Part shown: piece by piece, positions 52,846-61,827 of the stretch
Position numbering within the stretch: the stretch's first letter is position 1
How the letters are laid out: every line of letters begins with the position of its first letter
Source: Aeromonas rivipollensis
GTDB lineage: Bacteria; Pseudomonadota; Gammaproteobacteria; Enterobacterales; Aeromonadaceae
NCBI RefSeq assembly: GCF_010974825.1
Contig: NZ_JAAILA010000017.1
Coordinates: 18,303-82,302, forward strand
Length of the DNA: 64,000 nucleotides
Direction of reading: 5' to 3'
Translations under genes and position numbers: made by a program
The notes under the pieces: model-generated
What the model was told of the DNA's origin: nothing
The model's input: only the letters and a program-made list of their open reading frames with translations
Database searches by the model: none

Positions 52846-54504
52846 ATGGTGAAGACAAGGATCATACCGCCAGCCCAGGGAGCCCACGCCTATCCCTTGC
52901 TGATCAAGAGCCTGCTGCTGTCCGGGGTGCGCCAGCACCCGGGCCGGGAGATCGTCTACGCAGATCGGCTGCGCTATGACTATCGCACCCTCAACCAGCG
53001 CATCCAGCGCCTCGCCAACCTGCTGACGGCCTCTGGCATAGGGCCGGGGGACACGGTCGCCCTGCTGGACTGGGACAGCCACCGCTCCCTCGAATGCTTC
53101 TTCGCCGTGCCCATGATAGGCGCCGTGCTGCACACGGTGAACGTGCGCCTCTCGCCGGAGCAGATCGCCTTCACCATGCACCACGCCGAGGATCATCTGG
53201 TGCTGGCTCATGACGACTTCCTGCCCATGCTGGCGAGCATTCAGGAGAAGCTGCCCACGGTGCGCGGTTATATCCGGCTGACCGATGGGGAGCTGCCCTC
53301 CACCACACTGCCCCTGCTCGGGGAGTACGAGACGCTGCTGGCCGGGGCGGACGACCAGTTCGATTTCCCCGATTTTGACGAGAATTCGGTGGCGACCCTG
53401 TTCTACACCACGGGCACCACTGGGGATCCCAAGGGGGTCTACTTCAGCCACCGCCAGCTGGTGCTGCATACCCTCAACGAACTGGGCACCCTGGCGGCCC
53501 ATGCGGGCCAGTCCCTGCTCTGCTCAGACGACGTCTACATGCCCATTACCCCCATGTTCCACGTCCATGCCTGGGGCGTCCCCTATGTGGCGACCATGCT
53601 GGGGGTGAAACAGGTCTATCCGGGGCGCTACGAGCCGGACAAGCTGGTACGGCTCTATCGCGACGAGGGGGTGAGCTTCTCCCACTGCGTGCCGACCATA
53701 TTGCAGATGATCCTCGACTGCGAGGAGGCGGCAAAGACCTCCCTTGCGGGCTGGAAGATGTTGCTGGGGGGCAGTGCGCTGCCGCTCGGGCTGGCGACCC
53801 AGGCCCATCGACAGGGGATACTAGTGCACGCCGGTTACGGCATGTCGGAGACCTGCCCGCTGCTGTGCGTGGTGCACCTGGCTCCCGAGGAGCTGGCGCT
53901 GCCCATGGCCGAGCAACTGCCGCTGCGGATCCGCACCGGCAAGCCCATCGGGCTGGTGGACTTGCGCATCATAGATGAGCAGGGCAGGGCGCTGGCCCAC
54001 GATGGCCAGACCATGGGGGAAATAGTGGTGCGTGCTCCCTGGCTGGCCCAGGGCTACCTGAAAGAGCCGGGCAAGGGGGCCGAGCTCTGGGAGGGGGGCT
54101 GGCTGCACACGGGGGACATGGCCTCCATCACCCCGGACGGCACGGTCGAGATCAAGGATCGCATCAAGGATGTGATCAAGACAGGGGGCGAGTGGATAAG
54201 CTCCCTGGCGCTGGAGAGTCTCATCAGCGCTCACTCTTCCGTCCATGCGGTGGCCGTGATCGGGGTGCCGGACCCGCAGTGGGGGGAGCGTCCCCTGGCC
54301 CTGGTGGTCGGCAAGGAGGGGGTGCATCTGGATGCACAGGCCATCAAGGCTCACCTGCAGGGGTTCGTCGACAGCGGTCGCATCAATCGCTGGGCCATTC
54401 CGCGCCAGATCCGCATAGTGCAGGAGATCCCCAAGACCAGCGTCGGCAAGGTGAACAAGAAGCTGATCCGGGAGCGTGAATGCCATCCGGCGGCGGAGAA
54501 GTGA
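52846..54504 (+). CDS. Fatty/medium-chain acyl-CoA synthetase (AMP-forming ligase)
   Basis: ANL-superfamily ligase, 552 residues, that activates a carboxylic acid to its CoA thioester through an acyl-AMP. Motifs: [11 protein letters not shown] (P-loop), the [11 protein letters not shown] region of medium- and long-chain synthetases, [17 protein letters not shown], the hinge [13 protein letters not shown] and the C-terminal lysine segment [14 protein letters not shown] 52846 follows GGAAGGAGTCCGT. With the regulator and hydrolase it points to uptake and activation of a hydrophobic acid. The substrate class is uncertain. Confidence 0.92.
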   Translation: MVKTRIIPPAQGAHAYPLLIKSLLLSGVRQHPGREIVYADRLRYDYRTLNQRIQRLANLLTASGIGPGDTVALLDWDSHRSLECFFAVPMIGAVLHTVNVRLSPEQIAFTMHHAEDHLVLAHDDFLPMLASIQEKLPTVRGYIRLTDGELPSTTLPLLGEYETLLAGADDQFDFPDFDENSVATLFYTTGTTGDPKGVYFSHRQLVLHTLNELGTLAAHAGQSLLCSDDVYMPITPMFHVHAWGVPYVATMLGVKQVYPGRYEPDKLVRLYRDEGVSFSHCVPTILQMILDCEEAAKTSLAGWKMLLGGSALPLGLATQAHRQGILVHAGYGMSETCPLLCVVHLAPEELALPMAEQLPLRIRTGKPIGLVDLRIIDEQGRALAHDGQTMGEIVVRAPWLAQGYLKEPGKGAELWEGGWLHTGDMASITPDGTVEIKDRIKDVIKTGGEWISSLALESLISAHSSVHAVAVIGVPDPQWGERPLALVVGKEGVHLDAQAIKAHLQGFVDSGRINRWAIPRQIRIVQEIPKTSVGKVNKKLIRERECHPAAEK

Positions 54505-54592
54505 GGCCGCCGTCATAGATCCAGAGGACGGCCTCTCAGTCATCCCCACTGTCTGAGGGGCCTTGTTGGCCGGGCTGCCATGGCTTGACTAC

Positions 54593-54607
54593 GATAACTG
54601 AGTTATC
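54593..54607 (+). promoter_or_regulatory. Palindrome GATAACTGAGTTATC upstream of the chemoreceptor
   Basis: A perfect dyad (GATAAC, three bases, GTTATC) just after a TTGACT (-35-like, 54585-54590) and 18 bp before the ATG. It may be an operator. The CGATAA portion also resembles a sigma-28 -10 box, but no matching -35 is seen. Confidence 0.4.
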
Positions 54608-54625
54608 ACACAAGAGGCGTGCGCC

Positions 54626-56179
54626 ATGAACAGAACCCAGATTCATCTCGTTGATGAAGAGGTGGATTTTCCGTCCAGTGAACAGTTGGTTTCCACCACG
54701 GATCTGCAGGGGGTCATTACTTATGCCAATGACCACTTCTGCCGGGTGGCGGGATACAGCAGGGCAGAGATGATAGGCCAGCACCACAACATGGTGCGCC
54801 ATCCCGACATGCCCAAGGCGGCCTTCGCCGATCTCTGGGGCAAGCTGAAGCAGGGCAAGCCCTGGCGCGGCATGGTGAAGAACCGCTGCAAGGATGGTCG
54901 CTACTACTGGGTGGATGCCTATGTCACCCCCATCTTCGAGCAGGGGCGGATAAGCGGCTATCAGTCGGTGCGCAACCGGGCCGAGCCCGGGATGAAGGCC
55001 GTCGCCGCCCGTACCTACGGGCGATTGCGGGCGGTGGAGCGGGGGGAGCGCAAGGCGGGCCTGAGCCTGCGCCCCGTCCGTCATGGGCTGGCCATCGCCG
55101 GGCTCCTGCTGATGCTGGCGGCGAGCGCCTATCTGACGGGGCCCCTGGGGGCCCTGTTCATGCTGCTGCCCCTCTTGTGGCTCGGCCTCCTCTATCGTCA
55201 CACCCTGATCACCACCCCCCGTTACCTGAGCCAGCTGGGCGAGGAGTACGACAGCCTGACCCGGCTCATCTACTCGGGGGATGAACCCAGCGCCATCGCC
55301 GATTTCCACATCAAGCTGCTGCAGGCCAGGATCCGCACCGTGCTCGGGCGGGTGGACGATGCCACCCTCTCCCTGCAGGATCTGGCGGTCCATCTCAAGA
55401 CCGCCTCCAGCGAGACGAGCGCCGACATCGCTGAGCAGGACATCCAGACCCAGCAGGTGGCGACCGCCATCACGGAGATGGCGGCGACGGCCCACGAGAT
55501 AGCCCGCAACATCCAGGAGACCGACAACCAGATCGCCCAGGCCAAGGTACATTGCCAGCACACCGACCAGCAGCTGGAGGATACCCAACACAGGGTCACC
55601 GAGCTGGCCACCCAGGCGGAGCAAGCCTTCACGGCGGCGGTGGCGCTGGCGGAGGAGTCGGATCGTATCGGGGTCCTGATGAACGAGATCCAGGGCATAG
55701 CGGATCAGACCAATCTGCTGGCCCTCAATGCCGCCATAGAGGCAGCCCGGGCGGGAGAGCAGGGACGCGGTTTCGCCGTGGTGGCGGACGAGGTGCGCAC
55801 CCTCTCAACCCGGACCCACAAGGCGACCGAGCAGATCCAGGGCAGCATAGGGCAGATCCAGCGCACCCTGAATGGCTGGAAGGGGATGATGCAGCAGAAC
55901 CTGGAGCAGACCCAGTCCTGCGTGACCCTGACCCGGCAGGGCTCACAGAGCCTGCATCAGGTGCTGGCCGAGATAGAGCGGGTGGTGGATCTGTCGACCC
56001 AGATCTCGGCGGCGGCGGAGGAGCAGCAGGCGGTGGTGGAGGACATCAGCCGAAACGTCAACGCCATCTCCCAGCACTCCCACACCAACAGCAACAAGAT
56101 GCACGACATGGATGCCTCGAGCGACATCCTGCTCACCAAGGCGCGCCAGCTCAAATCCCTGGGGCAGACCTTCGGCTGA
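54626..56179 (+). CDS. PAS-domain methyl-accepting chemotaxis protein (Aer-like)
   Basis: Chemoreceptor of 517 residues. It has an N-terminal PAS domain ([48 protein letters not shown]), two membrane spans at about 153-190 and the signalling domain with the invariant hairpin tip [41 protein letters not shown]. As in E. coli Aer, the PAS domain is cytoplasmic and there is no large periplasmic sensor, so it probably reads redox state or oxygen. ATG 54626 follows AAGAGGCGTGCGCC. It is a single-gene unit ending at a hairpin. Confidence 0.95.
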   Translation: MNRTQIHLVDEEVDFPSSEQLVSTTDLQGVITYANDHFCRVAGYSRAEMIGQHHNMVRHPDMPKAAFADLWGKLKQGKPWRGMVKNRCKDGRYYWVDAYVTPIFEQGRISGYQSVRNRAEPGMKAVAARTYGRLRAVERGERKAGLSLRPVRHGLAIAGLLLMLAASAYLTGPLGALFMLLPLLWLGLLYRHTLITTPRYLSQLGEEYDSLTRLIYSGDEPSAIADFHIKLLQARIRTVLGRVDDATLSLQDLAVHLKTASSETSADIAEQDIQTQQVATAITEMAATAHEIARNIQETDNQIAQAKVHCQHTDQQLEDTQHRVTELATQAEQAFTAAVALAEESDRIGVLMNEIQGIADQTNLLALNAAIEAARAGEQGRGFAVVADEVRTLSTRTHKATEQIQGSIGQIQRTLNGWKGMMQQNLEQTQSCVTLTRQGSQSLHQVLAEIERVVDLSTQISAAAEEQQAVVEDISRNVNAISQHSHTNSNKMHDMDASSDILLTKARQLKSLGQTFG

Positions 56180-56206
56180 CGCCCGCGTCGAGCAGGCACA
56201 AGATGA

Positions 56207-56236
56207 CAACAAGGCCACCCCGGGGTGGCCTTGTTG
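56207..56236. terminator. Bidirectional terminator between the chemoreceptor and GGDEF genes
   Basis: ACAAGGCCACCCC/GGGGTGGCCTTGT, with flanking A and T bases, between convergent genes. Confidence 0.85.
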
Positions 56237-56273
56237 CATGACGCGTCCTGTGGAGGCGTGGCTTAGGTCACCG

Positions 56274-57866
56274 TCAGCTTGTCTGCTCCGCCAGCGCAAT
56301 GAAGCCGCCGCTCTTGTCGCAGTACATGGCCCTGTCCGCCTGGATGAGCCATTGCTCCGGGCTCCAGCCACTCTGGTAGTGGCTGACCCCTATGCTGATC
56401 CCGACCTGCATGGCCTGGCCATTGACCACGAAGGGGGCCCGCATGGCGTGCCGGATCACCTCGGTCACATCCTGCGCCTGGGAGCAGCTGTAGCCGGGCA
56501 GCAGCAGGATGAATTCATCTCCCGCCAGCCGGGCAAAATAGCACTGGTGACCGATGGCGTCATGGAGCCGGTTGGCCAGCTGGCAGAGGATGGCATCCCC
56601 CTGGCTGTGGCCGAAGTTGTCATTGATGCGCTTGAAGTCATCGAGATCGCAAAACAGCAGGCAGCCAGGATCCTCGAGCTGCACTTGCTCCTGCAACTGC
56701 TCCATCAGGCTAAGGCGATTGGGCAGGCCTGTGAGAGGATCTATGCGGGCCAGCTGCAGTATCTCCTGCTCGCGCAACTTGCGCAGTGTCACCTCCCGAT
56801 TGAGCCGCTTGTTGCTGACCAGCAGATAGAGGGAGAGCAGCAGGATGAGGGCGCCGACCCCCAGGCTCAGCAAGAACCAGGGGCGCCAGAAGATCCACTG
56901 CGCTGAGGGGGCCTGATAGAGAAAACGGGTCAGCGGCACAGCCCTCGGGACCAGGCCTATCTCGACCAGTTGCTGCATGATGTGGGCGAAGCGATCCGGA
57001 TTCATATACCCGATCTCCACATAGAGCGGCTGTATCATCTCCTTGCTCATCTGCAGCTCGTACTCCATGTGGGCCTGACTGCGGTTGACGGCATACTCCT
57101 TGCGCAGCAGGTCGATGGCCTCGGTCGGGTGGGCGAGGGCGTAGCGCCACCCCTTGAGGCTGGCGGCCCGAAACTTTGCCACCCGCTCAGGGTTGGTGCG
57201 CTCCTCGTTCTGGGTGGTGAACAGGATGTCGCTGTAAAAATCGATGCCGTAGTTGCGGGGGTTGATGACGGAGACAGAGACGCCGTGCTCCTCCAGATAG
57301 AAGGGCTCGTTGCTGAGATAGGCGTTGAAGATGTCGATCTTGCCGGTGATCAGATCGTCTATGTTGACCGAGGTGGGCACAGGGATGAGCTGGCGTTCGT
57401 GCAGCCCCTGATAGTAGAGGGTGGCGAGCAGCTCGGCATCCTGATGGCCGGGAAACATCATGATCCGTTTGCCACGCATGTCCGCAACGGTGAGAATGCC
57501 GCTGTCGCGACGAGCCAGGAAGATGGAGGGGGAGTGCTGATAGACGCAGGCGAGCGCCAGCAGGGGTTCGCCATTGACGTAGCTGGTGAGCACCTCTGTG
57601 TTGCCGACGCCAAAGTCGGCGCGCCCGCTCAGCACTTCCTGTACCGGGCTTATCCCCTTGCCGCCCGGCCTTATCTCGACATCCAGTCCGGCATCGGCAT
57701 AGAACCCCTTCGCCTTGGCCATGTGATAGCCCACGAACTGGGGTTGATGCAGCCAGCGCAACTGCAAGACGACCCGATCCGGAGGCTCATGGGGACGGTC
57801 ACTTGCCAGGACAGGGGAAGCGTAACTGGCGCCAAGCAATAGCAGCCAAAACAAGTATCTCTTCAT
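56274..57866 (-). CDS. Diguanylate cyclase with NMT1/ThiY-like periplasmic sensor
   Basis: A 530-residue membrane protein. It has a signal peptide or first span (MKRYLFWLLLLGASYASPVLA) and a periplasmic ThiY/NMT1-type substrate-binding domain at about 30-300 (LQLRWLHQPQFVGYHMAKAKGFYADAGLDVEIRPGG). A span at about 335-360, a short coil and a GGDEF domain (ARIDPLTGLPNRLSLMEQL ... LAGDEFILLLPG) follow. The signature is AGDEF, a variant found in some active cyclases. I see no RxxD inhibitory site at the expected spot. It likely makes cyclic di-GMP in response to a pyrimidine- or taurine-like ligand. ATG 57866 is chosen for the signal peptide. Confidence 0.88.
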   Translation of the reverse strand: MKRYLFWLLLLGASYASPVLASDRPHEPPDRVVLQLRWLHQPQFVGYHMAKAKGFYADAGLDVEIRPGGKGISPVQEVLSGRADFGVGNTEVLTSYVNGEPLLALACVYQHSPSIFLARRDSGILTVADMRGKRIMMFPGHQDAELLATLYYQGLHERQLIPVPTSVNIDDLITGKIDIFNAYLSNEPFYLEEHGVSVSVINPRNYGIDFYSDILFTTQNEERTNPERVAKFRAASLKGWRYALAHPTEAIDLLRKEYAVNRSQAHMEYELQMSKEMIQPLYVEIGYMNPDRFAHIMQQLVEIGLVPRAVPLTRFLYQAPSAQWIFWRPWFLLSLGVGALILLLSLYLLVSNKRLNREVTLRKLREQEILQLARIDPLTGLPNRLSLMEQLQEQVQLEDPGCLLFCDLDDFKRINDNFGHSQGDAILCQLANRLHDAIGHQCYFARLAGDEFILLLPGYSCSQAQDVTEVIRHAMRAPFVVNGQAMQVGISIGVSHYQSGWSPEQWLIQADRAMYCDKSGGFIALAEQTS

Positions 57867-57953
57867 CCGTGCGATTCTTGTGCTGAGGATCCATGGGGTG
57901 GCCAGCAGGCCCGCATTCAACTTGTTAACAATCCACATTCTAAAGGGTTATAG

Positions 57954-58598
57954 ATGTACCGGATACAATTGCAGCACAAAGATTTCATGGTGATCAACAA
58001 GGGCCCAGGCCTTGGCATGCATGACGAGGGCGGTGAGCCCGGGCTCGTCAACCGGCTGCGCACCGAGACCGGCTTGACACTCTACCCCGTTCATCGCCTC
58101 GACAAGATGACCTCGGGGCTGGTGCTGCTGGCCCGCACCCCGGAGGCGAACCGGGCACTCAGCATGGCCTTTGCCGCCCGGGAGGTGAGCAAGCAGTATC
58201 TGGCCCTCTCGGATCGCAAGCCGAAGAAGAAGCAGGGCTGGGTCAAGGGGGACATGGAGAAAGGGCGTGGCGGCAGCTGGATGCTGGCCCGCACCCAGGA
58301 GAACCCGGCCATCAGCTGGTTCGATTCTGTCTCGGTGCGAGAGGGACTGAGGCTCTATCGCATCAAGCCCCAGACCGGCAAGACCCACCAGATCCGGGTT
58401 GCCTTGAAAAGCATTGGCGCCCCCATCTTCGGGGACGAGCGCTACGGTGGCACGGCCGCCGATCGCGGCTATCTGCACGCCTGGCGCCTGCAGTTTACCC
58501 TGGCGGGGGAGGCCTTCGATCTTGTCTGCCCGCCGGATGAGGGGGAGCTGTTCCTCCTGCCCGAACTGCACGCCGCCATCGCGGGATTGAGCGAATGA
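57954..58598 (+). CDS. RluA-family pseudouridine synthase
   Basis: A 214-residue synthase that isomerises uridine in RNA. The catalytic motif is HRLDKMTSGLVLLAR with Asp50, followed by KQYLALSDRKPKKKQG, RLYRIKPQTGKTHQIRVALKSIGAPIFGDERYGG and a short C-terminus. There is no S4 domain; the length suits the short RluA-like subfamily (TIGR01621-type). The exact RNA target is unknown. Its stop overlaps the start of the HAD gene by 4 bp (ATGA). Confidence 0.9.
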   Translation: MYRIQLQHKDFMVINKGPGLGMHDEGGEPGLVNRLRTETGLTLYPVHRLDKMTSGLVLLARTPEANRALSMAFAAREVSKQYLALSDRKPKKKQGWVKGDMEKGRGGSWMLARTQENPAISWFDSVSVREGLRLYRIKPQTGKTHQIRVALKSIGAPIFGDERYGGTAADRGYLHAWRLQFTLAGEAFDLVCPPDEGELFLLPELHAAIAGLSE

Positions 58599-59245
58599 CA
58601 AGCTCCCGCAGGGCGCCCGGCGCGGGCTGGATCCTGGCCGACTTTGACGACACCCTGGCGCCGGGGGACAGCCACGCCGGCCTGCTGCGCTTCATCTTGC
58701 GCCGGCGCCGCTGGCCACTCCTGCTGCTGCCGGTGATCGCACTGGGTGGCCTGGTGTATCTGGTGCCCCGCCTGCGGCGTCAGGGAATTTCGCTTATCTG
58801 GTGGGCCATCACCCTGGGGCTCTCGCCGCTGGGTTGGCGCCAGCTGGTGCGGGCCTATTGCCACACCCGGCCCGGGCTGTTTCGGGAGGCCCGCTCCCTG
58901 CTGATGGCCGAAAGGGCGCGCTGCTGGGTCATCTCCGCCAGCCCCCGGGCTTTGGTCCGTGCCCAGCTCCATCGACAACTGCCACGGCTTCCCCATCGCA
59001 TCATAGGCTCGCGAATGTGCTATCGCCTTGGTGGCCTGGTGCCGCGTTTTTATTGCCACGGCCGGCACAAGATCCTGCCCGAGATCCGCGCCCTCAGGGT
59101 GACGCTGGTCTTGAGTGACAGTCTGCACGACTTGCCGCTGCTGGCGTTGGGGCAGCAGGCCTGGCTCATCAACCCGACCGCCCGCAGGTTGCAACAGGCC
59201 AGGGCCCACCAGCCCCATCTCGAGGTGAAAAACTGGCACCTGTAA
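58595..59245 (+). CDS. HAD-superfamily phosphatase (HAD-IB-like)
   Basis: A 216-residue hydrolase with motif I DFDDTL (Asp16 nucleophile, Asp18), motif II VISASPR, Lys in RHKILPEI and motif III LSDSLHDLPLLAL. A hydrophobic helix at about 46-62 suggests membrane contact. It resembles PSP/HAD-IB proteins with a helical cap (LLRFILRRRRW). Translation is coupled to the pseudouridine synthase (4-bp overlap). Substrate unknown. Confidence 0.85.
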   Translation: MTSSRRAPGAGWILADFDDTLAPGDSHAGLLRFILRRRRWPLLLLPVIALGGLVYLVPRLRRQGISLIWWAITLGLSPLGWRQLVRAYCHTRPGLFREARSLLMAERARCWVISASPRALVRAQLHRQLPRLPHRIIGSRMCYRLGGLVPRFYCHGRHKILPEIRALRVTLVLSDSLHDLPLLALGQQAWLINPTARRLQQARAHQPHLEVKNWHL

Positions 59246-59484
59246 GGCAAAGCTGACAGCCCGGCGGAGCGCCGTGGGGCTGTCCGCAAGGCCCAGGCTG
59301 CAATGTCACAATCTATTTACATCTTCTGACGGCGGTCCTCGCCAAACTATCTGAAACCCGCCTCTTCTCTTCTGCCCCGCGCCTGCCTCTAATGAAACAA
59401 GTTATTAACAATGCCGTCTGGGCTGCCTGTCGAGCCTTACCGGCGTGACCCGTTTCGTTATCAGTCCATCGCAAGGAGCGCATC

Positions 59485-60615
59485 ATGACGACCTCTTCTT
59501 CCCCTTCCCACAGCATCAATCCCCTCGGCACCGACGGGTTCGAATTCGTCGAGTACACGGCCCCGGATCTCAAGGGCATTGCCGCCCTCAAGGCGCTGTT
59601 CGTGTCGCTCGGGTTTGCCGAGGTGGCCAGGCACAAGCACAAGCAGTGCTGGCTCTACCGCCAGGGGGACATCAACTTCGTGGTCAACGCCGAGCCCCAC
59701 TCCCAGGCGGAGCAGTTCGCCAGCCTGCACGGGCCCAGCGTCTGCGGCATGGCATTTCGGGTGAGCGACGCGGGCCGTGCCCAGCAGTACGCCATCGCCA
59801 AGGGGGCCAAGCCCTTCGTCGGCAAGATAGGGCCCATGGAGCTCAACATCCCCGCCATCTACGGCATAGGCGAGAGCACCCTCTCCTTTGTGGACCGCTA
59901 CGGCGAGCAGGGCTCCATCTACGACGTGGATTTTGTCTTCTACCCCGACTGGCAGGCGCGCATGGCCGAGGTGGATGCGGGGCTCTATGAGATCGATCAC
60001 CTGACCCACAACGTTCATCGCGGCAACATGGACCTCTGGTCCAATTTCTACGAGCGGATCGGCAACTTCCGGGAAATTCGCTACTTCGACATCGAGGGCA
60101 AGCTGACCGGGCTGCACTCCCGCGCCATGACGGCCCCCTGCGGCAAAATTCGGATCCCCATCAACGAATCCTCAGACGACAAGTCCCAGATAGAGGAGTA
60201 CCTGCGCCAGTACAAGGGGGAGGGGATACAGCACATAGCCCTGGCCTCCAGCGACATCTACCAGACCATCCGCACCCTGCGTGGTCGCGGCACCGGCTTT
60301 ATGCCGACCCCGGACACCTACTATGAGAAGGTGAACAGCCGGGTGGAGGGGCATCAGGAGGATCTGGAGGCGCTCAAGGCGCTGCGCATCCTGATCGACG
60401 GCTCTCCCACCAAGGACGGCATCCTGCTGCAGATCTTCACCGACACTGTCATAGGCCCGGTATTCTTCGAAATCATACAGCGCAAGGGCAACGAGGGCTT
60501 CGGCGAGGGCAACTTCCAGGCACTGTTCGAATCCATTGAGCTGGATCAGATCCGTCGTGGGGTGCTGAGCGGGGCCGAGCAGGGCGAGAAGAAGGGGGAG
60601 CCGAGCGATGCGTAA
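59485..60615 (+). CDS. hpd: 4-Hydroxyphenylpyruvate dioxygenase
   Basis: Converts 4-hydroxyphenylpyruvate to homogentisate, the first ring step of tyrosine breakdown. The 376-residue protein has the two vicinal-oxygen-chelate halves. Iron ligands are expected at His172 (EIDHLTHNV), the His in GEGIQHIALAS and the Glu in FFEIIQRKG. The C-terminal helix (GFGEGNFQALFESIELDQIRRGVL) is typical. ATG 59485 follows GCAAGGAGCGCATC. It heads the hpd-hmgA-fahA-maiA operon. The last codons (GATGCGTAA) contain the first copy of the hmgA-like start. Confidence 0.96.
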   Translation: MTTSSSPSHSINPLGTDGFEFVEYTAPDLKGIAALKALFVSLGFAEVARHKHKQCWLYRQGDINFVVNAEPHSQAEQFASLHGPSVCGMAFRVSDAGRAQQYAIAKGAKPFVGKIGPMELNIPAIYGIGESTLSFVDRYGEQGSIYDVDFVFYPDWQARMAEVDAGLYEIDHLTHNVHRGNMDLWSNFYERIGNFREIRYFDIEGKLTGLHSRAMTAPCGKIRIPINESSDDKSQIEEYLRQYKGEGIQHIALASSDIYQTIRTLRGRGTGFMPTPDTYYEKVNSRVEGHQEDLEALKALRILIDGSPTKDGILLQIFTDTVIGPVFFEIIQRKGNEGFGEGNFQALFESIELDQIRRGVLSGAEQGEKKGEPSDA

Positions 60616-60680
60616 CGGGATGCGAGCTCGTCGGCAGGTATCTATTTCATACGAGGCACACAGCCATGCGTAACTGGATC
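60606..60680 (+). repeat. Short repeat of the hmgA start (58-bp period), candidate duplication
   Basis: ATGCGTAACgGGAT at 60608-60621 and ATGCGTAACtGGAT at 60666-60679, 13 of 14 bases the same, both in the position of a start codon. No wider homology is evident, so this may be chance or an old duplication. Confidence 0.45.
60608..60673 (+). CDS. Possible leader ORF overlapping the hmgA start
   Basis: A 21-codon ORF from the first ATGCGTAAC, overlapping the hpd stop, reading MRNGMRARRQV... and ending at TAA 60671-60673, just inside hmgA. It shares only MRN with HmgA. Listed because its layout matches the four clear cases; evidence is thin. Confidence 0.25.
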   Translation: MRNGMRARRQVSISYEAHSHA

Positions 60681-61817
60681 AGTTTTCCCCACCGGGAGGG
60701 GACCCACTCCCGCCAGGCCCACGCCGATCTGCCCGAGCAGGCCATCTACGAGCGCGAGCTGGGGCGCAGCGGCTTCTTCGGCCCCGCCACCCACATGCAC
60801 CACAAGCATGCCCCCACCGACTGGAGCCACTGGGAGGGGCCGCTGCGGCCGCGGGCGTTCGACTTGAACGGGCTGCAGGAAGAGGTGAGCTCCCTCTCCC
60901 CCTGGGTGATGCCGGATCTGCTCAGCAATCCCCACTGCCGCTACCGGATGTGGCGCCTGACCGAGTCGATGCCGTTTCTGGTGCGCAACGCCGACGGCGA
61001 CGAGCTCTTGTTCATTCACGAGGGAAGCGGTGACTTCTACTGCGACTACGGCCATCTCACGCTGAAGGATGGGGACTATGTGGTGATCCCTCGGGGCACC
61101 ATGTGGCGCATCGAACCGACGGCGCCGCTCTTCATCCTGATGATAGAGGCGACCGAGGACAGCTATCAGCTGCCGGACAAGGGGCTGGTGGGTCAGCACG
61201 CCATCTTCGATCCGGCGGCGCTGGAGGTGCCCGCCATCAACGAGCGCTTCCTGGCCCAGCAGGACGAAAATCCCTGGTCGCTGCAGGTCAAGCGCCACGA
61301 TCGGGTCTCTGTCATCACCTGGCCCTTCAACCCCCTGGATGCCCAGGGCTGGCACGGGGATCTCTGCGTGGTGCGCCTCAACTGGCGGGACATCCGCCCC
61401 CTGATGAGCCATCGCTACCATCTGCCGCCGTCGGCCCACTCCACCTTCGTGGCGAGCCGCTTCGTCATCTGCACCTTCGTGCCGCGCCCCATAGAGAGCG
61501 ATCCCGGGGCGCTGCGGGTGCCCTTCTATCACAGCAACGACGATTATGACGAGGTGCTCTTCTACCACGCCGGGGACTTCTTCAGCCGGGACAACATAGA
61601 GCGGGGCATGGTCACCTTCCATCCCGCCGGCTTCACCCACGGCCCTCATCCCAAGGCCTTTGCGGCGGGGCAGGCCCACGCCAAGACCTTCACCGACGAG
61701 GTGGCTGTGATGCTCGACACCCGGGATGCCCTCGGGATCGGCCAGATCTGCGAGGGGATAGAGAACCCCCACTATGTTTCCAGCTGGCAGCGACCAGACG
61801 GCACCCCCGGAAAATAA
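60666..61817 (+). CDS. hmgA: Homogentisate 1,2-dioxygenase
   Basis: Opens the ring of homogentisate to maleylacetoacetate. Loss of it gives brown pyomelanin. The 383-residue protein has the cupin-like core (LLFIHEGSGDFYCDYGHLTLKDGDYVVIPRGTMWR) and the region DDYDEVLFYHAGDFFSRDNIERGMVTFHPAGFTHGPHPKA that carries the iron ligands. It is somewhat shorter than the 430-450 residues of many HGDs, matching a compact bacterial branch. ATG 60666 follows ACGAGGCACACAGCC. It is followed after 10 bp by fahA. Confidence 0.93.
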   Translation: MRNWISFPHREGTHSRQAHADLPEQAIYERELGRSGFFGPATHMHHKHAPTDWSHWEGPLRPRAFDLNGLQEEVSSLSPWVMPDLLSNPHCRYRMWRLTESMPFLVRNADGDELLFIHEGSGDFYCDYGHLTLKDGDYVVIPRGTMWRIEPTAPLFILMIEATEDSYQLPDKGLVGQHAIFDPAALEVPAINERFLAQQDENPWSLQVKRHDRVSVITWPFNPLDAQGWHGDLCVVRLNWRDIRPLMSHRYHLPPSAHSTFVASRFVICTFVPRPIESDPGALRVPFYHSNDDYDEVLFYHAGDFFSRDNIERGMVTFHPAGFTHGPHPKAFAAGQAHAKTFTDEVAVMLDTRDALGIGQICEGIENPHYVSSWQRPDGTPGK

Positions 61818-61827
61818 GGAATTCGAT

